Source: Candidatus Gastranaerophilales bacterium
GTDB taxonomy: Bacteria > Cyanobacteriota > Vampirovibrionia > Gastranaerophilales > Gastranaerophilaceae
Direction of reading: 5' to 3'
DNA: 25,005 nt
NCBI GenBank assembly: GCA_910587055.1
Contig: CAJUKY010000025.1
Coordinates: forward strand, 1-25,005
The notes beneath the pieces are model-generated. The model made no database searches. It was not told where the DNA came from and saw only the letters and a list, made by a program, of their open reading frames with translations. Below, piece by piece: positions 1-5,975 of the stretch (position 1 is the first letter of the stretch; each line of letters begins with the position of its first letter). Position numbers and translations under genes: made by a program.

Positions 1-55
1 TGTAGATGTTCATTTGGCATCATTTTGGACGCGGGTTCGACTCCCGCCATCTCCA
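1..55 (+). ncRNA. ssrA: tmRNA, 3' end only (partial)
   Basis: This is the 3' end of transfer-messenger RNA, which rescues stalled ribosomes. A T-arm is directly visible: stem GCGGG (31-35), loop TTCGACT (36-42), stem CCCGC (43-47). The acceptor 3' strand CATCTCC (48-54) and discriminator A55 follow. The sequence before the arm (TGTAGATG...TTTTGGAC) matches the usual tmRNA layout rather than a tRNA. CCA is not encoded here; GAT follows A55. The rest of the gene lies to the left of the window. The end appears to have been rebuilt by an integrated element (see the repeats at 42-53 and 20394-20405). Confidence 0.87.
42..53 (+). repeat. Candidate attL core (12-bp direct repeat, left copy)
   Basis: TCCCGCCATCTC lies within the tmRNA T-arm and acceptor stem and is repeated exactly at 20394-20405. 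The next base differs (C54 versus T20406), then A is shared. Downstream the left copy reads GAT where the right copy reads CCA. This fits the element supplying a replacement gene end on this side. A 12-bp match alone could occur by chance in 25 kb at low odds; its position in a classic integration target makes chance unlikely. Confidence 0.6.
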
Positions 56-104
56 GATTTAATAAGCACAGAGCGCAGTAGCACCGTTTTTAATGCTGAA
101 TTTT

Positions 105-165
105 CGCACACTGTGCGGGCTTTAGCTGTTTTTAGAGACAAATATTATTTAAAAACAGAGCTAAA
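105..165. repeat. Inverted repeats at the left end of the element
   Basis: Two dyads sit in the non-coding left end. One is a perfect 6+1+6 palindrome, CGCACA-C-TGTGCG (105-117). The other is a longer inverted repeat, TTTAGCTGTTTTTA (121-134) against TAAAAACAGAGCTAAA (150-165), matching with a 2-base bulge. They lie 50-110 bp from the presumed crossover. They could be recombinase or accessory-protein sites, or a structured RNA. No coding capacity is credible here. Confidence 0.4.
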
Positions 166-206
166 TTGCACCTTTTGCAGTTGGTTTTTGTTTTTATAGT
201 TTAGAG

Positions 207-229
207 ATGTCCATTTTTGGACGTTTTTA
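207..229 (+). terminator. Weak plus-strand terminator-like hairpin
   Basis: ATGTCCA (207-213), loop TTTT, TGGACGT (218-224) form a 7-bp stem including one T-G wobble, followed directly by a run of T. It could end transcripts reading out of ssrA. The stem is short and not GC-rich. Confidence 0.4.
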
Positions 230-250
230 AAGATTAGATATTCAAGAAAA

Positions 251-283
251 AAGTAAAGCCCTTTGTATGAGGGCTTTTTACTT
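251..283 (-). terminator. Intrinsic terminator of the recombinase operon
   Basis: AAGTAAAGCCCT (251-262) pairs with AGGGCTTTTTACTT (270-283) with a 2-base bulge around a 7-base loop. Read on the minus strand, the stem is followed by a T-rich run (ACTTTTTTCTT). It lies about 20 bp past the recombinase stop codon. This is a good rho-independent terminator for the minus-strand operon. Confidence 0.7.
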
Positions 284-301
284 TGCTTTAAGTTTTTAAT
301 T

Positions 302-1912
302 CTATGCTGATAATGATTTTAGGTTCTTATCCCCGATTTCACAAAGCTTTTCAACTGTTAAATCAGGGTTTTGATTACCTTTAAAGATTTGCTCAATTAA
401 TTTAGGAGGTAAAAATCTTAATTTTCTAAGCCTTCTGATATTTCTTGTTTGAAGCTCGGATGGGATTTTATTCTTGTCTTTAGCTTTGATAATTAAATCT
501 GTGTAGTAAAAACCTTTAACAATAGCTTCAACCAGGGTTTTGTTCTGATTACCGTTATCGTTAATTGTCATCGTCCTTCCTTTTCTTGAGGCTTCTTGGA
601 TTTTAATGTTAAAGGTTAAAATTATGGTTTCATCAGCGTTTAGCATGTCTGTGGCATCCATTTCATCTTTATCTTCAAATCCTGTTATTAATTTGAATAA
701 TGCACCCTTTTGTATCAATATTTCAATAAAACTTTTATGAATGATAATCTTATTCAATAAAGACTTGATTTGGGTTTTATCCGGTTGAATTTCTTTTAGA
801 TGGTTCAAACATTCTTCTTGCTTTTGAATTGGACAATTTTTAATCAATTTTAAAATGTTCTTTTTATTTAAAATATATTCTTTAACTTTGTTTTCAACAA
901 AATCTTCAATTTCTTGAGCAGGAATTCTTATTATTGAATCCTTAGCAATTAATTTTCCTGCTTTTGCTTCTTTGTTTAAGTAATAGCAGTATCTTTTGCC
1001 GCTTCTGCCTGTGCTTTTTGATGGCGTAAAAAAATTGTTTTTCTCATCAAACATTTTTCCTTGAAGCATGGCGTTCGATGAGTTTCTTTCTTTTCCGGTT
1101 TGGTTATTGCAATTATCATTCAGCTGTTTTTGCACTTCATTAAATATATCTGTTGAAATTAAAGCTTTATGTAACCCTTCATAAACATTTTTGCCTTTAA
1201 CAATTTTTCCAAGATAAACCTTGTTTGATAAGATATGATACAAATTACCCTTTGAAAAAGGTTTATTTGAACGGGTGAAAATTTTATTCTTATCAAGGTA
1301 ATCTTTCAGGGTTGAAACGGATTTTAATTCAAGATATTTTTCAAATATTGTAAGGATTTTTGGAGCTTGAGTATTGTCAATCTTTAATGCGTTATCATCC
1401 TTAATGTATCCTAAAGGCGGGATACCTGTTATCCAAAGCCCCTTTTTAGCAGAGGCAGCAAACTTATCCCTTATACGCTCTCCTGTTACTTCACGTTCAA
1501 ATTGGGCAAAAGATAAAAGAATGTTTAAGGTCAGCCTTCCCATGCTGGTTGTTGTATTAAAATGCTGTGTTATTGATACAAATGAGGCACTATGTTTATC
1601 GAAAACTTCAATTATTTTTGAAAAATCCATTAATGAACGAGTTAACCTATCCACCTTGTAAACTACAACTATATCAATCTTTCCTTCTTTAATATCATCG
1701 AGCAGCTCTTGAAAAGCGGGTCTGTTCATTGTGCCGCCTGAATATCCGCCATCATTGTACTGTTTTTGAATAATCTTCCACCCCTCATGGGTTTGTGATT
1801 TAATGTATGCTTCGCAAGATTCTCTTTGAGCATTGAGTGAATTAAAATTCTGTTCAAGCCCTTCTTCGGTTGATTTTCTTGTGTAAATTGCGCAGCGTAT
1901 TGTTTTTGCCAT
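302..1912 (-). CDS. Large serine recombinase (site-specific integrase)
   Basis: This 536-residue serine recombinase probably integrates and excises the element by cutting att sites through a serine-DNA bond. The resolvase/invertase catalytic domain is at about 5-155, with the nucleophile Ser14 in YTRKSTEEG, then the YSGGTMNRPAF and VYKVDRLTRS motifs. The Recombinase domain is at about 170-270. Where many family members carry a four-cysteine zinc ribbon, this one has a cysteine-poor segment ending in RSGKRYCYYLN (about 300-312), like the alphaproteobacterial and phage-WO-type subgroup. It starts at ATG 1912 behind AAAGGAAT. It follows the DUF2924 gene by 27 bp in one operon and lies next to the tmRNA boundary. 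Family call is firm; that ssrA is its target is inferred from position. Confidence 0.93.
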   Translation of the reverse strand: MAKTIRCAIYTRKSTEEGLEQNFNSLNAQRESCEAYIKSQTHEGWKIIQKQYNDGGYSGGTMNRPAFQELLDDIKEGKIDIVVVYKVDRLTRSLMDFSKIIEVFDKHSASFVSITQHFNTTTSMGRLTLNILLSFAQFEREVTGERIRDKFAASAKKGLWITGIPPLGYIKDDNALKIDNTQAPKILTIFEKYLELKSVSTLKDYLDKNKIFTRSNKPFSKGNLYHILSNKVYLGKIVKGKNVYEGLHKALISTDIFNEVQKQLNDNCNNQTGKERNSSNAMLQGKMFDEKNNFFTPSKSTGRSGKRYCYYLNKEAKAGKLIAKDSIIRIPAQEIEDFVENKVKEYILNKKNILKLIKNCPIQKQEECLNHLKEIQPDKTQIKSLLNKIIIHKSFIEILIQKGALFKLITGFEDKDEMDATDMLNADETIILTFNIKIQEASRKGRTMTINDNGNQNKTLVEAIVKGFYYTDLIIKAKDKNKIPSELQTRNIRRLRKLRFLPPKLIEQIFKGNQNPDLTVEKLCEIGDKNLKSLSA

Positions 1913-1939
1913 AATTATTCCTTTAAGCCTTTAATATTA

Positions 1940-2251
1940 TTAAATTTTAAAAAATCTTTTACCGTTACAGTGACCACCTGTTATTTCATTTGCAATGGCA
2001 GATAAGCTTCTGTACCATTCACCGTTATATGAAAACCCTTTATCTAAAACGGTTACAGAGTATGTTTTACCCTGATATTCCCTTATTAACATTGTTCCAG
2101 ATGTACTTAACGGGTTTACAATATTGCTCTTATCCTCTTTTTTGCATTTTAAAATGAGGTCTTCTATCCGTAATTCAATATTTACAGGCAATTTGCCGTA
2201 TTTTTGTTCCCATTTTTCAATCTGGATAAGAGTTTTAACTTGTACATTCAT
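1940..2251 (-). CDS. DUF2924 domain protein, partner of the recombinase
   Basis: This 103-residue protein has the DUF2924 C-terminal signature: REYQGKTYSVTVL, then GFSYNGEWYRSLSAIANEITG and a closing KRFFKI. DUF2924 genes commonly sit beside serine recombinases of the same type in alphaproteobacterial prophages and Wolbachia phage WO. That co-occurrence suggests an accessory or recombination-directionality role, but the function is unproven. The start chosen is ATG 2251. An upstream TTG at 2314 would add a cysteine- and phenylalanine-rich leader with no ribosome-binding site and is unlikely. It is shorter than usual at the N-terminus. Confidence 0.82.
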   Translation of the reverse strand: MNVQVKTLIQIEKWEQKYGKLPVNIELRIEDLILKCKKEDKSNIVNPLSTSGTMLIREYQGKTYSVTVLDKGFSYNGEWYRSLSAIANEITGGHCNGKRFFKI

Positions 2252-2481
2252 CGTATCTCTATCTATCACTCTGTTTAGATAAATCTCAAGTCCAAAAGAA
2301 CAAAAAAGACACAAAAATTATCAACTTATAATCGTCAGTTTTTAAAGTGCAATAAAATCGGGCATCTCAGGGAAATTTTGTAAATTTTTGTAACAATTTT
2401 CAATTTTTTACCCGTTTTTAACCTTAGTTTTCTCAACAACTGAGTATAAATAATATGCGAATAAAAGAGGAGAAAAAATAA
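2252..2481. promoter_or_regulatory. Divergent promoter region between recombinase and methyltransferase operons
   Basis: This 230-bp AT-rich spacer separates two divergent operons, so promoters for both should lie here. On the plus side TATAAATAATAT (2445-2456) is a plausible -10 region, though no good -35 is seen. A short dyad CTCA-ACAAC-TGAG (2432-2444) abuts it and could be an operator. A strong ribosome-binding site GAGGAG (2467-2472) precedes ATG 2482. Confidence 0.4.
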
Positions 2482-3774
2482 ATGGAAAGGTTTGAAATGC
2501 ACGTTGCAGAAGCATTATTGGGGAATTTAAGATTAAAAGAAGACGATATCAGAAAATTTTCAAAACAAGAAATCTCAATCACAACAAAGGTTGTAGACCG
2601 CTTTGGAATACCGTCACCCATAATTGTTGATAATAAGAATGAAATTGTCCTCGGAGCCAATTTGTATCTTGCTGCAAAGAATCTAAATGCCAAAACAGTA
2701 CCAACAGTACAATTAAAAGATTTGAGCGAAAAAGAAATTAAAATGTACTCTGTGGCAATGAATAAGATTTTGACCATGGGTGAAATCGACCTTGAATCAA
2801 TTAAAATCGACATAAAAGATTGGATTTTTGATGAAAATTTTACAATAACTCCCGAAGAATTAGGGCTTGGAACAATTGAGGTTGACAGCATATTATTTGA
2901 ATTAAGCGGTTTTTCAGCTTCTGATGCCGAAGAGCAGAATGAAACAAAAGCTGAAGAAGCTGTTTTAAGCGATATCCCAAAAATCGTTAAACCCGGAGAT
3001 TTAATTCAGCTTGGACAGCATAGGTTGTTTTGCGGAGATTCTATGAAAGCTGAAAGTTATACAAAGCTTTTGGGGGAAGAAAAAGCCGATATTATTATCA
3101 CCGATCCGCCTTATAATGTGAAAATTCAAGGACACGTTACAAAAAAGAAAAATCATCCGGAATTTGCACAAGCATCAGGAGAAATGAAACCGGAAGATTT
3201 TATTAATTTTTTAAATACTGTAACAAAAAATCTTAAAAATTTTTCAAAATCCGGGTCTATACATTATTTATTTATGGGCTGGAAGCATCTGTTTGAACTT
3301 CAAATTGCTACAAAGGATGTGTATGAAAAACTGCTCAATATCTGCGTTTGGGATAAGGGGAAAGGCGGCATGGGAAGTTTTTACAGGAGTCAACATGAAA
3401 TGTGCCTTGTTTATCAAAATGGAACTAGCTCTCACAAAAACAATATTCAACTTGGTAAAAACGGTCGCAACAGAAGCAATGTGTGGCAATACCCAGGAAT
3501 GAACTCCGGAACAAGCCAAGCTAAGACTCTATCCAACCTTCACCCCACCGTAAAACCCACTGCAATGCTTGTAGATATCCTTTTGGATGCTTCTGATTTT
3601 GGTGATGTTGTTCTGGATTCATTCGGAGGAAGCGGTTCAACCTTAATTGCAGCGCAAGAATGCGGCAGAAAAGCACGCCTTATTGAACTTTCACCTGATT
3701 ATTGTGATGTTATAATTCATCGTTGGGAAAAAATGACAGGTAAAAAGCATAAAATCATTGAAAGGGCTGCATAA
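2482..3774 (+). CDS. ParB-like domain / beta-class DNA methyltransferase fusion
   Basis: This 430-residue enzyme probably methylates an exocyclic amino group (N6-adenine or N4-cytosine) in phage or element DNA. The N-terminus (about 10-100) resembles the ParB/sulfiredoxin-like domain often fused to phage methylases (FGIPSPIIVD, LGANLYLAAKNL). The catalytic motif IV TDPPYNV contains DPPY at 208-211. The AdoMet-binding motif I LDSFGGSGST lies near the C-terminus (378-386), and motif order IV before I marks the beta class. No restriction enzyme gene adjoins, so this is an orphan methylase. It starts at ATG 2482 behind GAGGAG. The stop is 2 bp before the next gene. The recognition sequence cannot be read from the protein. 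Confidence 0.9.
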   Translation: MERFEMHVAEALLGNLRLKEDDIRKFSKQEISITTKVVDRFGIPSPIIVDNKNEIVLGANLYLAAKNLNAKTVPTVQLKDLSEKEIKMYSVAMNKILTMGEIDLESIKIDIKDWIFDENFTITPEELGLGTIEVDSILFELSGFSASDAEEQNETKAEEAVLSDIPKIVKPGDLIQLGQHRLFCGDSMKAESYTKLLGEEKADIIITDPPYNVKIQGHVTKKKNHPEFAQASGEMKPEDFINFLNTVTKNLKNFSKSGSIHYLFMGWKHLFELQIATKDVYEKLLNICVWDKGKGGMGSFYRSQHEMCLVYQNGTSSHKNNIQLGKNGRNRSNVWQYPGMNSGTSQAKTLSNLHPTVKPTAMLVDILLDASDFGDVVLDSFGGSGSTLIAAQECGRKARLIELSPDYCDVIIHRWEKMTGKKHKIIERAA

Positions 3775-3776
3775 CA

Positions 3777-4265
3777 ATGGCCAAAAAGAAAAAGAAGGGC
3801 GAAAAAGAATACAAAGTTGGCTATTGCAAGCCTCCCAAGGAATACCGATGGAAAAAGGGCTGCAAAAGCCCTAATCCCAAAGGCAGACCTAAAAAACCAA
3901 AAACTTTAAAAGAGGCACTCCAGATTTGCTTCAATAAGGAAATAAACGCAAAAAACGAAAAAGGCGAAGTCCAAAAAATAACGTGTATGGAAGCCTTGGT
4001 AAATAAAACCATTGCGGATGCTATTTCAAAAGACGGTCCTACCCGCAGGCTTTTATACCGTGAGGACATCTTCAACCTACTTGCAAAAGATCCAGAGCTT
4101 GAATTTACGGAACAGGATAAGAAAGCCTTGAAAATTGAAGAAGATTATGGCGAGCTTTTGCACGCTTGGGCAGAAATTGACCCGAAATTAAGAGAGAAAT
4201 TCAGAAGAATTTTAACCGAACAACTCCGTGCAATCGCAATTGAGCAGATACAAAACGCAAGCTAA
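3777..4265 (+). CDS. DUF5681 protein, phage packaging-associated
   Basis: This 162-residue, lysine-rich protein carries a DUF5681-type basic N-terminal motif: VGYCKPPKEYRWKKG followed by PNPKGRPKK (about 14-40). The usual family form is GxSGNPKGRP; here the glycine-serine part is altered (GCKSPNPKGRP). DUF5681 proteins are frequently encoded next to phage terminase genes and have been suggested to act in DNA packaging, perhaps as small-terminase-like DNA binders. No terminase large subunit follows here, so the protein is orphaned. It starts 2 bp after the methyltransferase stop and is probably translationally coupled to it. Confidence 0.77.
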   Translation: MAKKKKKGEKEYKVGYCKPPKEYRWKKGCKSPNPKGRPKKPKTLKEALQICFNKEINAKNEKGEVQKITCMEALVNKTIADAISKDGPTRRLLYREDIFNLLAKDPELEFTEQDKKALKIEEDYGELLHAWAEIDPKLREKFRRILTEQLRAIAIEQIQNAS

Positions 4266-4281
4266 ATATAAACAACAAACC

Positions 4282-4301
4282 GGAGTCGTGTTCACGACTC
4301 C
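4282..4301. repeat. Perfect 20-bp palindrome between DUF5681 and coiled-coil genes
   Basis: GGAGTCGTGTTCACGACTCC is perfectly self-complementary over 9 bp on each side of a central TT. It is GC-rich in AT-rich surroundings and sits 17 bp after the DUF5681 stop. It is followed by CTAAATC rather than a T-run, so it is not a standard terminator. It may be an operator, an RNA processing or stability hairpin, or an attenuator before the next ribosome-binding site (AAGGAG, 4323-4328). Confidence 0.6.
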
Positions 4302-4335
4302 CTAAATCAAAAATAGATATTAAAGGAGATTAAAA

Positions 4336-4599
4336 ATGAGTACAAATTATCAATTGGAAAACATTGAAACCAAGATTAGACAAGAAAACGAACGCCATCA
4401 AAGAGCAAAACAAACTCTTGAAAGACAAAAACAGAGGGAAAATGAACAACACTCAAATACAATGAAAAGATTAAAAGACGAGAAAGACCGTATAACAAAA
4501 ACCCATGGACCACAAACCGATGAAGATTTTCAGCCAGAATTTGGAATTTTGGAAAAGCTCAAACGGGCAATTAAAGAAGCAACCGGGGAAGACTGTTAA
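4336..4599 (+). CDS. Small charged coiled-coil protein, unknown function
   Basis: This 87-residue protein is not recognised as any family. It is very rich in Glu, Gln, Arg and Lys, with a predicted continuous helix or coiled coil from about 5 to 55 (repeated RQ, KR and EN runs such as RQENERHQRAKQTLERQKQ). A short second helix (GILEKLKRAIKEATGE) ends it. It starts at ATG 4336 behind a strong AAGGAG. Its place after the methylase and DUF5681 genes suggests a phage-derived accessory or scaffold-like protein, but nothing in the sequence proves this. The strong ribosome-binding site supports it being real. Confidence 0.66.
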   Translation: MSTNYQLENIETKIRQENERHQRAKQTLERQKQRENEQHSNTMKRLKDEKDRITKTHGPQTDEDFQPEFGILEKLKRAIKEATGEDC

Positions 4600-4605
4600 A
4601 CTAAT

Positions 4606-4643
4606 TTATAGCTGGTTTGTTTTCTTAAACAAACCAGCTATAA
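4606..4643. terminator. Long perfect hairpin between convergent genes
   Basis: A perfect 17-bp stem, TTATAGCTGGTTTGTTT (4606-4622) and AAACAAACCAGCTATAA (4627-4643), flanks loop TCTT. It lies between the convergent coiled-coil gene and the exported-protein operon. Neither side has a strong U-run, so it is probably a bidirectional terminator or a barrier to antisense readthrough. Confidence 0.6.
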
Positions 4644-4661
4644 AGCAAAATATTTACTTAA

Positions 4662-5369
4662 TTATAAATACAACATCAATAAAAGTGTTCTGAACTTTCT
4701 CATATCAATTTCATAGCCTAATTTAATCAACGTGCCGGTAGAACCAAAGCCCCATTCTTCAAAAACTTTTTCATAAGCTTTAACATCTTTAAGCCATTTT
4801 AATTCGCTTGATGTCAAATTTTTAAAATCTTCCTGTGAAATTCTGGCTTTAACTGCTTGATAGGCTTCATTTAATAATTTATCAACAGCTTCATAATAAT
4901 TGCTTTCAAACATATTTATTTCATAAGTGGTTTCACCGGTGTTTTCTGTATATTTATTTTCAATGTCAAAATATTTTTTAATATAGCTGTTGTTACTGTC
5001 AATTTTGCTTATTATTTCAGAATACAAATCTGATAAATCTTTTCTATCATATCCGCAGCCTTCACAATCTGCCATTTGTAAAAACAGATTGTTTCTTTTA
5101 ACTATTGAAAAATATCTTAATTGATATTTATCAATCATAGCTAAGGTTTCAGTAGGTGTTAAGGTTTGTTTTGCAGAAGGTTGTGTTTTGTGGCTGTTTT
5201 GGACAGGTACATTTGGCTTGTAGCTATCGTTTTGTAAAACATTTTCAGTTCTACTGTTTGTTTGTATAAATAAAACAATTGCAGCAACTATAAATATAAG
5301 AACCAACGCAAGACAAAAACCTAAAAAAGTTTGTTTTAAGCTTGTTTTATCAATATTTTGTTTTTTCAT
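4662..5369 (-). CDS. Membrane-anchored protein with LprI-like domain
   Basis: This 235-residue protein has one N-terminal membrane segment (about 15-37), a Thr/Pro/Gln-rich linker, a helical middle containing DCEGCG (102-106), and a C-terminal region (about 150-235). That region resembles the LprI N-terminal/DUF1311 fold of lysozyme-inhibitor-type proteins: NEAYQAVKARISQEDFKNLTSS, then LKWLKD and a closing GTLIKLGYEIDMRKFR. The conserved family cysteines are not in their usual places, so inhibition of lysozyme should not be assumed. It is the last gene of the minus-strand exported-protein operon, 21 bp after its neighbour, with RBS AAGGGAG. It probably faces the periplasm. Confidence 0.66.
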   Translation of the reverse strand: MKKQNIDKTSLKQTFLGFCLALVLIFIVAAIVLFIQTNSRTENVLQNDSYKPNVPVQNSHKTQPSAKQTLTPTETLAMIDKYQLRYFSIVKRNNLFLQMADCEGCGYDRKDLSDLYSEIISKIDSNNSYIKKYFDIENKYTENTGETTYEINMFESNYYEAVDKLLNEAYQAVKARISQEDFKNLTSSELKWLKDVKAYEKVFEEWGFGSTGTLIKLGYEIDMRKFRTLLLMLYL

Positions 5370-5390
5370 AAAACTCCCTTTTATTTTGCG

Positions 5391-5963
5391 CTAAAATCCA
5401 AGTATTGAGCCAAGCATCATCATACCTGCCATACTTCCAAGTGCATCTAACCCTGCTTCAGCGCGTCTTGCTTCCTCTTTTTTCTTATAATATTCTTGTT
5501 TTAATTTATTTCTTTCCGTGCTGTCTAAATTTAACACTTTTGAATATGAAATTGTCATGTTACCGTTTAGCAGGTCTTTTATCATTACAAAATCCTTTAA
5601 TGCTACATTTTCTATGGTAAGGCTTCCTTTTATGTTTTCACCGCTTTTAAGAAAAATGTCTTTAAAGTTAAATTCTTTTTTAAGTGTGCTGTCCATTGAT
5701 TGAGCTACTAAGGTAAATTCTGTGTTTGATCCAATCATATCAATCTGCCAATCTTCAATAATTTCATACACCGTTAAATCAACTTTTATAACGTCATATT
5801 TATCATTATAAAAAGCATCTACATTAACATCTGTATCGCCGAATGACATACTTCTATAAAGCGGTGCTTTGCATTCTTCAATATGCGAATAATACATATA
5901 GCCACCAATGCCCACAATTGCTATAAATAAAGTAATAAAGAACGCTATTAATGTTTGTTTCAT
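5391..5963 (-). CDS. Membrane-anchored protein of unknown function
   Basis: This 190-residue protein is not recognised. It has an N-terminal membrane segment or uncleaved signal (LIAFFITLFIAIVGIGGYMYY, about 4-24), a soluble part rich in beta-type alternation (about 30-145, with two Cys only at the start), a charged helix (about 150-170) and a small-residue, methionine-rich hydrophobic tail ending GSMAGMMMLGSILGF. The tail could insert in or lie on a membrane. It has RBS AAAGGAAA, and it sits 12 bp downstream of the 652-residue exported protein, clearly in the same operon. The beta-rich part recalls small periplasmic FxLYD-like domains, but that is only an impression. Confidence 0.6.
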   Translation of the reverse strand: MKQTLIAFFITLFIAIVGIGGYMYYSHIEECKAPLYRSMSFGDTDVNVDAFYNDKYDVIKVDLTVYEIIEDWQIDMIGSNTEFTLVAQSMDSTLKKEFNFKDIFLKSGENIKGSLTIENVALKDFVMIKDLLNGNMTISYSKVLNLDSTERNKLKQEYYKKKEEARRAEAGLDALGSMAGMMMLGSILGF

Positions 5964-5975
5964 ATTTTTTCCTTT

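Noticed and set aside
1374..1661. Plus-strand open frame opposite the recombinase
   Set aside because: It is antisense to the conserved catalytic domain of the serine recombinase and has no recognisable protein features.
1940..2314. Longer DUF2924 protein from a TTG at 2314
   Set aside because: The extra leader is unlike the family and has no ribosome-binding site; ATG 2251 is the better start.
2433..2891. Minus-strand open frame over the methyltransferase start
   Set aside because: It is antisense to the ParB-like N-terminus of the methyltransferase, which has a strong ribosome-binding site and clear motifs.
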